A DNA stretch of 64,000 nt from NCBI GenBank assembly GCA_030490835.1, contig CM059974.1, positions 255,501 to 319,500 on the forward strand, given 5' to 3'. Position numbers and translations under genes: made by a program. Shown here in pieces: positions 12,525 to 44,864 of the stretch. How positions within the stretch are numbered: position 1 is the stretch's first letter; every line of letters begins with the position of its first letter. The notes beneath the pieces are model-generated. The model did not search any database and was not told where the DNA came from. It saw nothing but the letters and a program-made list of their open reading frames with translations. The DNA comes from Annona cherimola (taxonomy: Eukaryota > Streptophyta > Magnoliopsida > Magnoliales > Annonaceae).

Positions 12525-13353
12525 GCCATTTTCCACCTAGGTGGGGTCGGCTACATGGATTCTGTTGCGCCATTCTTGGCGATTTAAGATTAAATTTTCT
12601 GTAATTTGTAATATTTTTAAATCCTGTTTAATTACTTCCATCCATGTTTTTTTAGGTCTTCCTCTTATTCTTTTATCACCTTCTATTGGGATAGACTCTG
12701 TCTTCCTAACCGGTGCTATTTCAAGCCTTTTTTTAACATGACTAAACCATCATAATCTGTTTTCTCTCATTTTATCACAAATTGGTCTCACTTTTAGGTT
12801 TTCTCGAATTATTTCATTTCTAATTCTATCTTTTCTTGTTTTACTACTCATCCAATTTAACATTCTCATTTTCACTACGCTCATTTTTTGTATATATTGT
12901 TCTTTAACTGCCCAACATTCTGCCCAATAAAACATAGCAGGTCTAATCGCAGTCTTATAAAAATTTTCTTTTAATTTGATTGGAAATCGACGGTCACATA
13001 AAATTCCTGACGCATTTCGTCATTTCTTCCATCATGCTTAAATTCTATGTATTATATTTTTCTCAATTTGCTTGTTCTCTTGAACTATTAATCCTCAGTA
13101 CCGGAAGTGATTAGTTTTTGTTACTACTAGATCCAAATCTTAATTGGTTCATCAGCCGGGTTCTCACTATTATTAAAATTGCATTTTATATATTCAGTTT
13201 TTGTGTGACTAATTCTAAAACTATTAGATTCTAAAGCATCTACTCACATATTCAATTTTAAATTTAGTCCTTTAGTTTCATTTATTAGAACAATGTCATC
13301 TACAAATACCATACACCAAGATACTTCTTCTTGGAGATGTCTAGTAATAATAT
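12493..13353 (-). mobile_element. RTE-clade LINE, 5'-truncated, reversed
   Basis: On the minus strand this reads as the C-terminal part of an RTE reverse transcriptase ORF and ends in an (ATG/GAT)n tail seen as CATCATCAT at 12493-12521. It matches the better copy at 27.9-28.9 kb along its length (for example the region ending CACCTAGGTGGGG near 12547). A 12-base direct repeat, ACATCACGGAAT, flanks it at 12481-12492 and 13354-13365. Stops and frameshifts break the ORF; only a 61-residue piece (12750-12935) stays open. Confidence 0.85.
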
Positions 13354-13365
13354 ACATCACGGAAT

Positions 13366-16300
13366 ATTAAAGTGCTAAAATCCAGATTTTCCATGCTCGG
13401 ATGAATGATGGTGTACATGGACCAATTAATTTGGGCAGTGAAATCTCATGGCTGGACAGTTGAATTAATTTGATGACTAAATTTCTGGTGAAAAAAAAAT
13501 CTGCATGCATTGCCGCTGATTTGCTCTAGATGGACAACTTGAATTTGCTGGATTGATGATGGAATTTCAGCCGTTGATTTTTTTTTCATGTGTTAAATCC
13601 ACAGCAGATGAGTGCGGACTGCTCGTATGGCTCAAATTTGGCAAGCTTGAATCTCAGTAGAAATTTCTAGTTGCTGAATCAGATTATTTGCATTGGAGCA
13701 TTGAATTAATCAGTGGTGGTGGGCATGAGATAGCCCAGATGGAAACTCTGTCATGTGTCGGAAGTTTCTGGCCGTTGAAATTCTGTGCATGTATTGCTTG
13801 CTTCACAGACCATGCTCTAGAAGCTGCTATTTTTAGTGCCCAAAAATTGCATCGATTGCTAAACTGAGAAGATACCATGTTGGACGGCCAGCCTGTAGTT
13901 GCTAATTAGAAGGATGTCCAGCTTTACAAATCTGCATACAAATATTTAAATTATAAATTCATCAATTTAATTACTGAGCTATCTTTAATAAAAAAAATGA
14001 AAATTACTGAGCTATCAATATATAAAAATTATTTCAAGCCCATTTGATTTTATGACAACAAACAAAATTTAATTTCAAGCCAAAAGATCAAAAAACTATT
14101 TAGATAACTTGAAATTAATATTAATGCTCAAATATCGCAAAAACATATTTTAAAGCAATATTTTACGTTCACAACAAATAATTACCCACCAAATTAGGAC
14201 AAAAATTTATGCTAAATATATCTTTTGTTACTGAGTATCATAAGGTTGTCTTTGTATTGTGCTTGACTTAATCTTGATGGCTAGTGCCTTACGTTGTTTA
14301 CATAGGTAGGAAGTGGATATTTTAACTAGATGAGTTCCTGAAGCAAATGTTTTGACCACTTCAATATGGTCAAGATCATTAGAGGGCTAGCTTGGATAAT
14401 TTTTGCCATGATCTTGTTAATGGTGTATTAGATTTGTTTAGCTGACCCTATTTTGACCATTGTTGCTGTCAATGTAGATTGCATATTCATTTCTCGCATG
14501 TCTTGCAATCTTACTTGAGGAGGTTTGATGTAAAAAGCTGTGCTCTTTTTTGCTTTCCTTTTGAAATATCTTTATGTCATGCCCTTTGTAAATTTGTGGC
14601 ACAAAAGGGAAGCCATTGGTTGGCCTGTCAAACATTCAATTTCTTCATTTTGTAGATTAGCATCATAATGACTTATATGAGCTTCACGAATCTAGAGTAA
14701 CAACATTAGATTCATAGCTTGCCTAATATGACCGTCGTATTTATAGGTCATAGGCTCATATCGAGGTACCAATATGCCTTTGAAGGTGACCTTGAATTTC
14801 TTTCTTCTGTAGATGGTCTTTTTGAGCATGAAACACAGATGTTAACTGAGGTATAGGTGATAACATCAAGCTTGCAATGCAATATCTATATTGCAAGGAA
14901 ATTTTATTTGGGTCGAGAAGATTATGAGATACAGATGTGTTGGCCCATTTGAGGAATAATTCTCATGGAGTAATCATCTAAGCTGTATTGGGGTTGATGT
15001 ACTTCTATGCAGGCCACGCAGTCATAGTGCTCTTAGTTGTTGTAGAATGCTTTAGATAGTTGTGTTTGGGTTGGCCCACTTGGCATCATTGGTTCAGTTG
15101 TGTTGAGTGCATGTCTTTTGTTTGAAAAGCCTATACGAGTGATGATAGAGGAATTTGCACTAAATTTTATTATGAATTTTGGATGAACCATCCAAATATT
15201 TTAATAATGCAAATTAGCCATTAACAGTTAATATTGACAAATGAACCTTGACTTTTTCTCTCTCCACTAATAATCAACGATGTTGCTATCTTCTTTTATT
15301 ATCAACTGTTAATCTTCTCCTCCATCCAGCATCTCCCATAAACTATGTTTCTACTTGTTTGTTCTATTGACGGCATCTTCTCTTCTTCCGCATCATGCCC
15401 TTGTTATACTGATGTTTTTCATTCTCAACCCTTCGACACTTACCTATCTTATTTTCTCCTGTTATTTTTGTCTATCCAACCAAACACCTTCATAACACTA
15501 GCCCCTATTTTGCTGTTGCATGTTATGTTAGTTCGGCTGCATTTAAATGTAATTCATCAATTATCATTTCTTCTTTCCATGGAGGTAATGCTGTGCGCAT
15601 TTTTTGAAGCAAGTATTCAGGGCGATGCAAAATTCCAGTTTTTGATCATCCTTAGAATCCTTCCCTTCTAGTTGGCAGCCAATTTATACTGAAAAATTGC
15701 ATTTTCAAGTCTTTTCCATTAACTCGTGCTTTCTGAACCATCAAGAAGGCTCCTGATTATTGGCATGAACGTGCATTTTGGCTTCATGTTTTTTATGATT
15801 CATGGGAAAGTTTCTATATAGGAATGGAATGGAATGGCAACCTTTGGACTCACATCCAAGTGGTGTATGTTGGCTTTGGTTTGATCATTATCTAGTTTGG
15901 AGCATGATATACCGGAAAGCAGAGAGAAGATAAGAAAAACAATAAAATTACAGCCTGTTTTTGTTGGCATCAATGCATGATTAGCTTGGTTTTGGCCTTC
16001 CACTTAGGGATTTTAGGATCATGCTTGATGGTTTTATGGAATTATGTTTGAACTCTGAAGTATGGGAATAAATTCGTACTCAAGCCCTTTTTTTTTTTTT
16101 TTTTTTTTCATATTCAAGCCTTTTATGCTTTGCAAAGTAGACATGTAACTTCCACTTGGATAATTATGTGTCTTTATGGATTTTAGGCTCATGCTTGGTG
16201 GTTTTGTGGAATTATGTTTGAAGTATGGGCATGAATTCATATTCAAATACTTTTGCAAGTAGACATGGCTTGAATTTATATCTCACTCTTAATTGATTCT

Positions 16301-17640
16301 TCTCTTAAGTTAAGGATGTGATTAGATGGAATGAGATGTAAGTAGGATAAGAAGGGGTTGTTATGTATTAGGAATGAAAAAAGTAGTATTGAAGATGAGT
16401 TTTTTTTTTTTTTTTTTTTTTGGGAAAATAGCAAAGGTCACCTAATCCGTTCCCATTTTTCCAAATAAGCCTTTACATAATGTATGTGAGTCGGACATGT
16501 CTGGGTTGCTTTTATGGAATCAGTTTCATGGAAGTGAAATTTATGAAACCTCGTTTAGGCCCGCCTTGATGATTATAAAAAAAATTGACTTGATCCATTG
16601 GATATGGAATTGTTTACCTAGGGAATCATGTTTATTCAAATTAAATATTTGCGTGGGCGCTAGGTATTTTGATAGAAGTGTAAATCAATGTAATAAAATA
16701 TTTTGACTTGTATAGAAATTTCAAAATTATATTTATACCCACAAACATTGTTCTTATATAGATATATAGTTTTATATATTATTAGAATGTTCTAATGCTT
16801 GCATGGATGTAAGTGGGTTTCATAGTTTACACGTTATGTACTGGATTATTTACATCTATGCCGATAATTGGAAACATTTTTCATTTTGTGCTGAAAGTCT
16901 TTGAGATGTTTTATGCCAAATGTATCAGTCTCCATCATTTTAGCTAATAATAATGGCTAAATATTCCTTAAGAGACCCTGCTGCTCTCAGTGGGCCAGCT
17001 CAGCTCTCGATGTGTTACTGTCATATGTGCATAGATGGTTAGTTTAAAGAGTGAAATTGGTGTATCAAAAAAAAAAAAAAAAAGGGAAATTGGTAATTAC
17101 AAGCTGCACGTATACAAATATTTTATGAGAATATACGACTACCATAACGAATGGTTATCTGATCTTGGATCTGGACGTTCATCCTTGCTGCCAATAGCAA
17201 GCTCAGCCCGCAATGCCCGATATTTGTATCTCCACAAATCCATTATTTTCATCAAGATGCTAAAAATCTTCCTACTTGAATCATCTTTGTTTATGGCTTG
17301 TATGGAAATTTGGTTCTCCCAGCAAAATGTGTGTTTGTCCAGAGAATAAACGCCTGTGTGTCATCTTCTTCCGTGTTACGTTTATATAGAATTTGCTCTT
17401 CGAAAGTTGCACGATAAAAATGCCCAATGTTGAGCGTTACAAGTAATAAAACAAGAATTCTGCTATCATTTAATCGATGGAAAATGCGAAAGATGTATTG
17501 TCGCTTTTTGCCAGTATTGGACGGGAACCTAATCAACCAACCCAGTGAAACAGATTCACAAGCAGCACATTTTATGGAAAGGTGTCGGAAGAGCAGGAGG
17601 GTGTGTCCTGGCCCATTCTGAGGCATCAAAATTTGGAAAG
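13366..17640. other. Gene-free intergenic sequence with homopolymers
   Basis: No gene recognised. Poly-T tracts near 16087-16108 and 16401-16420 and a poly-A tract near 17067-17083. Sequence of about 70 bases ending in TATGGAATTATGTTTGAA recurs at about 16010-16090 and 16170-16250, an imperfect direct repeat. The ORFs at 15345-15671 and 17035-17668 lack domains. Confidence 0.45.
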
Positions 17641-17645
17641 GCGAC

Positions 17646-17953
17646 TGACTAAATACACCAGGGTGCATTCAACCTCAGCAGAGTGTATTTCACCTTTTTT
17701 TTTTTTTATATACAATTGTTATTCTGTGGATATTTAAAATGTGTATCAATTTTTACATGAATTATGAAAATGCTACTGATTTTAAAAAATAAAAAAATCT
17801 AAAAGTATCCAAAAATGGCAAAAATTGATATACATGTTAAATACACCTATATTAATAGTTGTATAGAAAAGTTTTGAAAAAAAAATTCAAAAATGAGTTT
17901 TTGCACCCGGGTGCACTGAGTTCCAGTGAATTTGGGTGCACCAGATCTGGGCT
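17646..17953. mobile_element. Foldback element with GTGCACCC-type ends
   Basis: About 308 bases with imperfect inverted halves: AAATACACCAGGGTGCA at the left, TGCACCCGGGTGCACTGAG and GGGTGCACCAG at the right, and a central pair of complementary segments (ATGTGTATCAATTTTTAC near 17740 against GCAAAAATTGATATACATGT near 17818). Related cores occur at 12.1, 21.0, 36.0 and 52.5 kb. No clear target duplication. Confidence 0.5.
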
Positions 17954-17955
17954 CA

Positions 17956-19224
17956 TTTGAAAAAAAAAACATTATTTCACGACATAATATGAGCCAAACA
18001 AAGAATATTTTATTATTACTTATTTTTCTGAGGAGCTGGAGCGGTGGTAGGAGCGGAGCGTAGGAAAAGACCCTGTTCTTTGATTCTTTCTACCGAAGGA
18101 AAAGCGGCAGCGTACGCTGGAGGAGAATGCTGCAACGCCACTGTTGTCGATCTTTCATGCGCGCGCGGAGAGAGAGAAGTGTGTCTGCGTGAAAACCAAA
18201 CCTTATTTTGGCCAATTGCAAATATATTTACGCAGTTTGGTCATAATTCCGTATGTTTAATATTTTAAAAAATCCACAGTAACTTTATCAACATTGATTT
18301 TTTAATATTATATTATGCAAGATATGAAAATACTTTAAAAAAAGAAAAATACCTTTTGCAAAATATTTCTCGAATTTTCACTTTTTGAAGGTAGTTGCTT
18401 ATGCTTTTATTGAAATATTATAGACAATAATTTTTAACATCGTTTACGAGGACATTTTTCAAAATCTTACAAATACAAAACTAATCTAGTCAATGTTAAT
18501 GTAAAATTTTATTATACTTGAAATTCATGAAAAATGTTTATTTTTAAACCATATTTTGCAAAATAGATTAGTGGCATTTGCAAGAATAATCCTCAAGGTT
18601 AGAGTAGATATTTGTAAAAATAATTCTTACAGTTTTTATGTTATGCACAAATAAATTTGGGCATTTCGTCCATTCAAAAGTACAAATGGTTGTTTTCTAA
18701 CGCAAATTTTTCCAGGGTTGTTTTTGTATTGCTTAGACATTTTATCTAATTAAGCAAACTTAAAAGATTATTTTTGTAAATACCCACATTTTATCAATCT
18801 CATTATTATTATTATTTTATATTGTCTCAGAAATCATATAAGATGAAAACTTTAATAAATGATATTTATATTATGTGTGTATTTACATTGATTGAGCTTC
18901 CATGTCTATGCTTGCATGACTTTTTTTTTCATTTTTTCACATTCATATGTAGGCTCAAGTATTGACTTTCGTATGTGTAATTTTGTATTTTGTAAATATT
19001 TTATTTTAAATTTCGAAAATAAAAAGTTTGGTGCATGAAACATACCATTTGTGTTTTGAAATTTATTATAAATATTTTAAATTCAAACTGTTGTAAAATT
19101 GTGTGTACATATGCGTAAAATTCATAATGTGTAGGCATATACATGCTATAAAAAGTCAAAAAATGAAAAAATTATGCAAGTGTGTACATTACACATTGGA
19201 GCTCACTGGACACATTTGCATGTA
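17956..19224. other. Intergenic, with a small TIR remnant
   Basis: No gene. At about 18565-18785 two inverted segments resemble the terminal repeats of the 7335-8673 element (ATTTGCAAGAATAATCC at left, AAGATTATTTTTGTAAAT at right), so this is probably a short deleted relative. Confidence 0.45.
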
Positions 19225-19484
19225 GGGTGTGTTTGGTTGGGGGATAAAGCTTTTTGATATAAAGTTTTGAGGTAAAGATTGTTAAATTAATAGAAAATAA
19301 TGTGATATGATAGAAATGATAATGATATATAAAGAGAATAAAGCTAAAATATATAAGTTAATTGTGTAGAAATGATTGAAAAGTATGATAATAAAAAAAT
19401 AAAAAAATAGGATAGTTATGAGGGTGAAAATTTTTTAATTAAAAAGTTTTGGTTAATATTTTTTTAGCTCAACCAAACACACCA
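19225..19484. mobile_element. Tourist-like MITE
   Basis: About 260 bases with ends GGGTGTGTTTGG and CCAAACACACC. The interior shares GATGTGATATGATAG-like and AAAGAGAATAAAGC motifs with copies at 40.9, 41.5 and 58.7 kb. The better kept copies have a TTA duplication, so this family belongs to PIF/Harbinger; the duplication here is eroded. Confidence 0.65.
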
Positions 19485-22020
19485 GTAGCCTTTATGGGCT
19501 TTTTGTATTTATTTTCAAATCAAAATAATATATTTTTAATTTGTGAGAATATGTTGAATACAATTGATGAAATATATCTCAAATAAAAGAAGCAATTAAA
19601 AAACACAAATGCAAACAGCAAAGCACAAGATGTGTTGAAGAAGATGAGTCAATAGTCTATAGGGATGGTGCAACTGTAGACTGACTAGTCGAGTTTTTTA
19701 ACATGGATAGAGTGAGCTCCTATTTTTATACCCATGGGATAGGGTAAATTTCAAATAAAAAATAAAGTTCAATTTAGGTAGGTTAGGTTACAAGGTCTAG
19801 GCTTTTAAAATCGATTCGAATTATTAATATATGTCCAATATATATTTGTATGAGGCATCTTTCAAATGGAAACGCATAACTATATTGGAACTTGTTTAAT
19901 TTATTATTTAGTAAATATAATTAATGTATTTTAGAATTTATATTATTATCATTTTGACTATGGGTTTTTAAGTAAGATTTATAATAAAAAATTATAGTTT
20001 TTAAATATAATATAAAGACTATTTTAAAGAACTAATTTCGAATCAAAATCGGAATCAACCTTAAGAAATATGGTAAGGTAGATTTATTACTAATTCGACT
20101 TAAAATATGATAAAATATGAATTTTTGAAAGAAAAAATCAAGGTAGAATCGATGCCAAAATGAATCTACTTGATTCGAATTACACTAGAGTGGCAGCAAA
20201 TAGCAACAACAAAAGCAAATAACAATTAGGTCTTTGGGTGTGGAGTAAAGAAAAACAAATAACAATTAGGTCTTCGGGTGTGGAGCAGAGAGGGACATTC
20301 AACTACTCTCCACTTTCTTCATGCATGATCATGGTAATTAGAATTGAACGTATGCACCCAATCAAAATATCTACTCATCTGAAAGTCATAAAAATTAATC
20401 ATGTTGTCACATTGATGTTAACTCGCCGAGCGAGATTTGTTGTAACTTCATCCTTTAATACAATTTTTATCTCAATCCGAATCTAAAATATTTATTTTCT
20501 CTAATGGTTTAGCCTCCACATGGATATTATATTATCACATACATTTTTTAAACGTGAGAAAATCACTATTTTTAATTTTGATTGACTTTCATTTCAACTC
20601 TCCTGTACATACAGTTTTGATTTTGTTAGCCGAGGCTAATTTATATATATATTCGACTTCTTTATCAAAATATTGGCATAAGCATATTAATTCACTTATA
20701 TAAAACTTTACGGTGTTTTTGATATGTCAAGTATAATATATTTTTATTGTCTTTCCCACAGTTTCGCTCATGGTTTGTTTTCTATACATTTCTTTTTATT
20801 TTCGTTATAAATTTATTTTCAATGATCATTCACATTTAAAATTTTATTATCCATCATTGTTATTTATAGAATTTCCTTTACTTTTTGTTTTGTTTTCTCC
20901 CCTTTTTTATGTTTTCTACTTTTTTTTTCCATTACCATCCATCTATTCAAGCTAAACCTTAGAAAATAGAGTACAACAACTATTAATGTTTCAATGCATC
21001 ATAGTACAAAAGAGAATTTTTTAATATATTTTTTTGAATTTTTTAATAACACTATTAATCTACATGTATTTAATTTATAAATTAAATTTTATCATTTTTA
21101 GAGACGTGTATATGTATTTTTGATTTTTCAAAATAGAGAAGGTTTTAGTCATTTTTAAATAACAAAAATATCCCTATTTTTAAAAAATCTTAAAAATATT
21201 TATACACCTCCAGAAGTATTAAAACTTTTTTATGAGTATTTTTTTTATAATTATCTCAAATGTGTATTTTAATCAAGCTTCATGACACATTCTTACTACA
21301 ATCTACCAATCTACTAAATATCTAATAATATTCCTTAATTTTTTACTCCTACAAATTCTCTTGGTAAACATTCCCATGCATAGCAGGGAAAACTACTACC
21401 GTATTAATATTGCCATTCTAAACGTGGTCGCCTGACTAAGGGTCAAGACCACGTATTACACGGATAACACTCGCATGGCAAAAAATGATAAAACTTATAT
21501 ATAAATTAAATACACTTAAATTAATAATTTAAATTAATAATTTTATAAAAAAATTTAAAAAATTTAAAAAATGAACTTTTATACCATGATGGCTTCGGGA
21601 TGCAATAAAACATTATTCATCAAACAGCCCTTATTTTTTCTGAATTCAACCAACCATTGAATTACTAGAAAAGAAAGTCGAAAATCTAATTTACACGCGT
21701 CCGCGCCTGATACATGCCATCTCATCCCATGCTACCTAAGCCAATGTAATTGGCAATTAATTAATTAAAAGAAGCAAGGAACCAAAACCAGAACGCGGTG
21801 GAGCTAACCAGAGATTCTAACCCTAGTTAGCTTGTCGTTTCTCATATGAAGAGGCAGGAAAGCCTTCCACACGCCAGGCTACGCCACGCCGCGCCGAGCC
21901 GTGTCACGCGACGCGACGCCGGAGGAAATAAGACCGACCGACGCGGGCGGACGGATGGACGGACGGAAGAATTTCAGTCCCTAGCACGCTTTCCATACTC
22001 ATTTCTCAATCCCGTCCGTA
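19485..22020. other. Gene-free region upstream of YAK1
   Basis: Contains a tandem duplication of about 50 bases (20212-20292, unit with CAAATAACAATTAGGTCTT) and a degenerate foldback element of the core family at about 21000-21600. The ORF at 21846-22157 is arginine- and proline-rich translation of GC-rich promoter/leader DNA, not a recognisable gene. Confidence 0.45.
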
Positions 22021-22391
22021 TTCATCTCTCCTTCTTCCTTCTTCCTTCTCCTTCCCCTTCTCCTTCCCCTCCCTCTCCCTCTCCCTCTCCCTCTCCTTTA
22101 AACCCTAATCCTAATCTCCACTCAATATCCTCCGCAGCCGCGATCGGACGTAGATAGATTCCATTTTCCTCATTTCCCTCTTTTTATTTTTTATTTTTTT
22201 ATTCACAGCAAAGAGAGAGATTTGGAATTTTCCCCACCATAATGGAACTGGAATCCTCCGGAACACTGCATTGCTTCGCCCGCAGATCGGGTATCGCCCG
22301 CAATTCGTGATCGGCCTTCTCTTTGAATCTCCTCGATTATGCCAGCGGCGACCCTTTTAACGAGAGGTTGATTTCCGTAAGGTCGGCGGGC
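22021..22391 (+). promoter_or_regulatory. YAK1 leader: CT-rich tract and two short uORFs
   Basis: A pyrimidine tract (22025-22096) precedes the first coding exon, a common setting for a plant 5' UTR. Two upstream ORFs lie before the main ATG: 22242-22310 (22 codons plus stop) and 22339-22371 (10 codons plus stop), both out of frame with or closed before the kinase start. Transcription start is not known, so their presence in the mRNA is inferred. Confidence 0.5.
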
Positions 22392-42981
<20,590 letters not shown>

Positions 42982-43373
42982 TGTCAAGATGCTGTCATGC
43001 TTTCCCTTGGTCTATAATATTCATTGTTGGCATTGGAATTTCTGCTCAAAATTCTCTTTGCCTCCAGCTTGTGCTGTCTCTGGAAATGTTTGTTTGGATT
43101 GTGAATCCATAATGCTTCATAAATATAAATGCGATAATTGTGTCATCAATGCAGCTATTCTTTAATCTTTTCTGATTGGGTCTGCCTACCTAAAGATGTA
43201 TGCAGAAGGCCTCTTATCTAATCTTAATTGCTATGCTCCAAGCCAGATTTATTGACGTTGAATTTCAATGCTATCTGACCAGTTTTTCTAAAGGTTTTAT
43301 CTTGCAGTTGATAGGGCGAAACAAAAAACGTGAGTGGCTGGGGCTGGGGGTCTGGTCAACTGGCTTTTCTACT

Positions 43374-43407
<34 letters not shown>

Positions 43408-44590
43408 GCATGCAGATTGGCTTGTCATTTTCGTTTTTTTAAATGCCTATATGTATAAACCATATATTGGTTGGTATTTTTGCAGGTTGCATTGTCTGCC
43501 AATCCACTAGAGCTTTTTCGTGAATCATATAGACTCGGGTCTTGTGATTCCATTGGACAGTTTTGTAACTACTTGAGCCAAATGTTTGTAAAGGAGTCGG
43601 ATATATCTCCTCATCAAAATATGGAAGACAGACCAAGAGCATTCTGCAATTATATATATGTGGTATCGTTGGTACAATTGATAAACGAGATTCTCAATAG
43701 TGATGCTTCTGTATTGGACCTCATCGTGCATACAAACGAGATGAAGAAAATTGTGACTATCATACATAAGAGGTGTATTCCTTTAGATTTCTCTATTCTT
43801 GTGCCCGTTCATTGTTTTATGCTTGCGTTGCATGGAAATGAGGTTAACAACCTGGCATGATAATAATGCGCTTAGATTTTGATTATGAGCACGCCAAGGA
43901 GAGTGGTGAGGTTGCGTTTTAGGTTGGGCTTCAACTTTTATACATCATTAGATGTGTTGCATTGAAATTTTCTTGTGTGATAAACCATCAAAGTGCTGGT
44001 GCCACCCGGGGTGAATTGCAGCGAGGGACTTAGGATTCGAAGTTTGTGCAGTGGCCATCTTGGCCGCTTCAATGGTAAATCAGTTTCTGACGACTTACTG
44101 CATTTAAAATTAGTAGTCTAGCACACCTCGAAAAAAAAATAAATTATGCAAACCAAAAGGCACTTGCCTGGCCACAATGCATGCAGGTGGAAAGTGGTGG
44201 TGGCAGTCTATTATTAGTGTGGGAGTGTCCGCTGTATGAAGAAATTAGTGAGTGATATTGTTAGATATTTGTTAGAATATGTATGAAATTTTTAAAAATG
44301 TCAGGGCTTTATTATAATACTGGTTGAGATGATTGTAGATACCTATAAAAAAGGCACGATTCAATTTGATAATGGCGTAAAATAGACGTAATGAATTTTC
44401 TTAATTTCGATTTCATTGTTGTTAATTCAACACCTAATGATCTATCTTAGCCAACTAAAACATGATTTTAACATAAATAAATGGTTTTAAAAAGTATAAT
44501 AAATGTTTTTTCGTAAGGGTTTTGATCCTACGCGCATGCGCGAAAATTTTGCGGGTGAGATCCACGTTGTTGGACTGAAGAAGAAATTTT
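42982..44590 (+). other. YAK1 3' flank with an uncharacterised ORF (43471-43860)
   Basis: Begins as YAK1 3' UTR. An acceptor-like TTTTTGCAG precedes GTTGCATTGTCTG at about 43486, and from there a 124-residue frame stays open to 43860 (CNYLSQMFVKESD, VVSLVQLINEILNSD). I recognise no family. It may be a spliced 3' UTR exon, a gene relic or chance. A CT microsatellite lies at 43377-43405. The rest to 44590 shows nothing. Confidence 0.35.
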
Positions 44591-44597
44591 ATATGAG

Positions 44598-44820
44598 TGG
44601 TGTATTTGAAAAGTAATAAAATTTTTAGGGTAAAAATTTCTCAAATGGAAGAAGATATGATATAATGAAAGTTATGAGGAAAAGTGCATAGAATAAAGTT
44701 TAAATAGATAGATTATATTTATAAATGATAAAAAAATTAGCACATAAAATAAAGTTTAAATAGATAAGTTAGATATATGAGCGGTTGTGTACAAGTAATT
44801 GAAAAATAAGATAATTTATA
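44598..44820. mobile_element. Decayed Tourist-like MITE
   Basis: Starts GGTGTATTTGAAAAGTAATAAAA and carries the family interior twice (AATAAAGTTTAAATAGATA near 44692 and 44745), an internal duplication. Confidence 0.5.
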
Positions 44821-44831
44821 CAAAAAGAACT

Positions 44832-44863
<32 letters not shown>

Positions 44864-44864
44864 G

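Noticed and set aside
15345..15671. 108-residue hydrophobic ORF
   Set aside because: No homology recognised, T-rich codons, no supporting splice or promoter features.
21846..22157. 103-residue ORF before YAK1
   Set aside because: Translation of GC-rich promoter and CT-rich leader; no domain, low complexity.
22323..22391. Longer YAK1 N-terminus
   Set aside because: The in-frame extension begins at TTG, not ATG; the first in-frame ATG is 22392.
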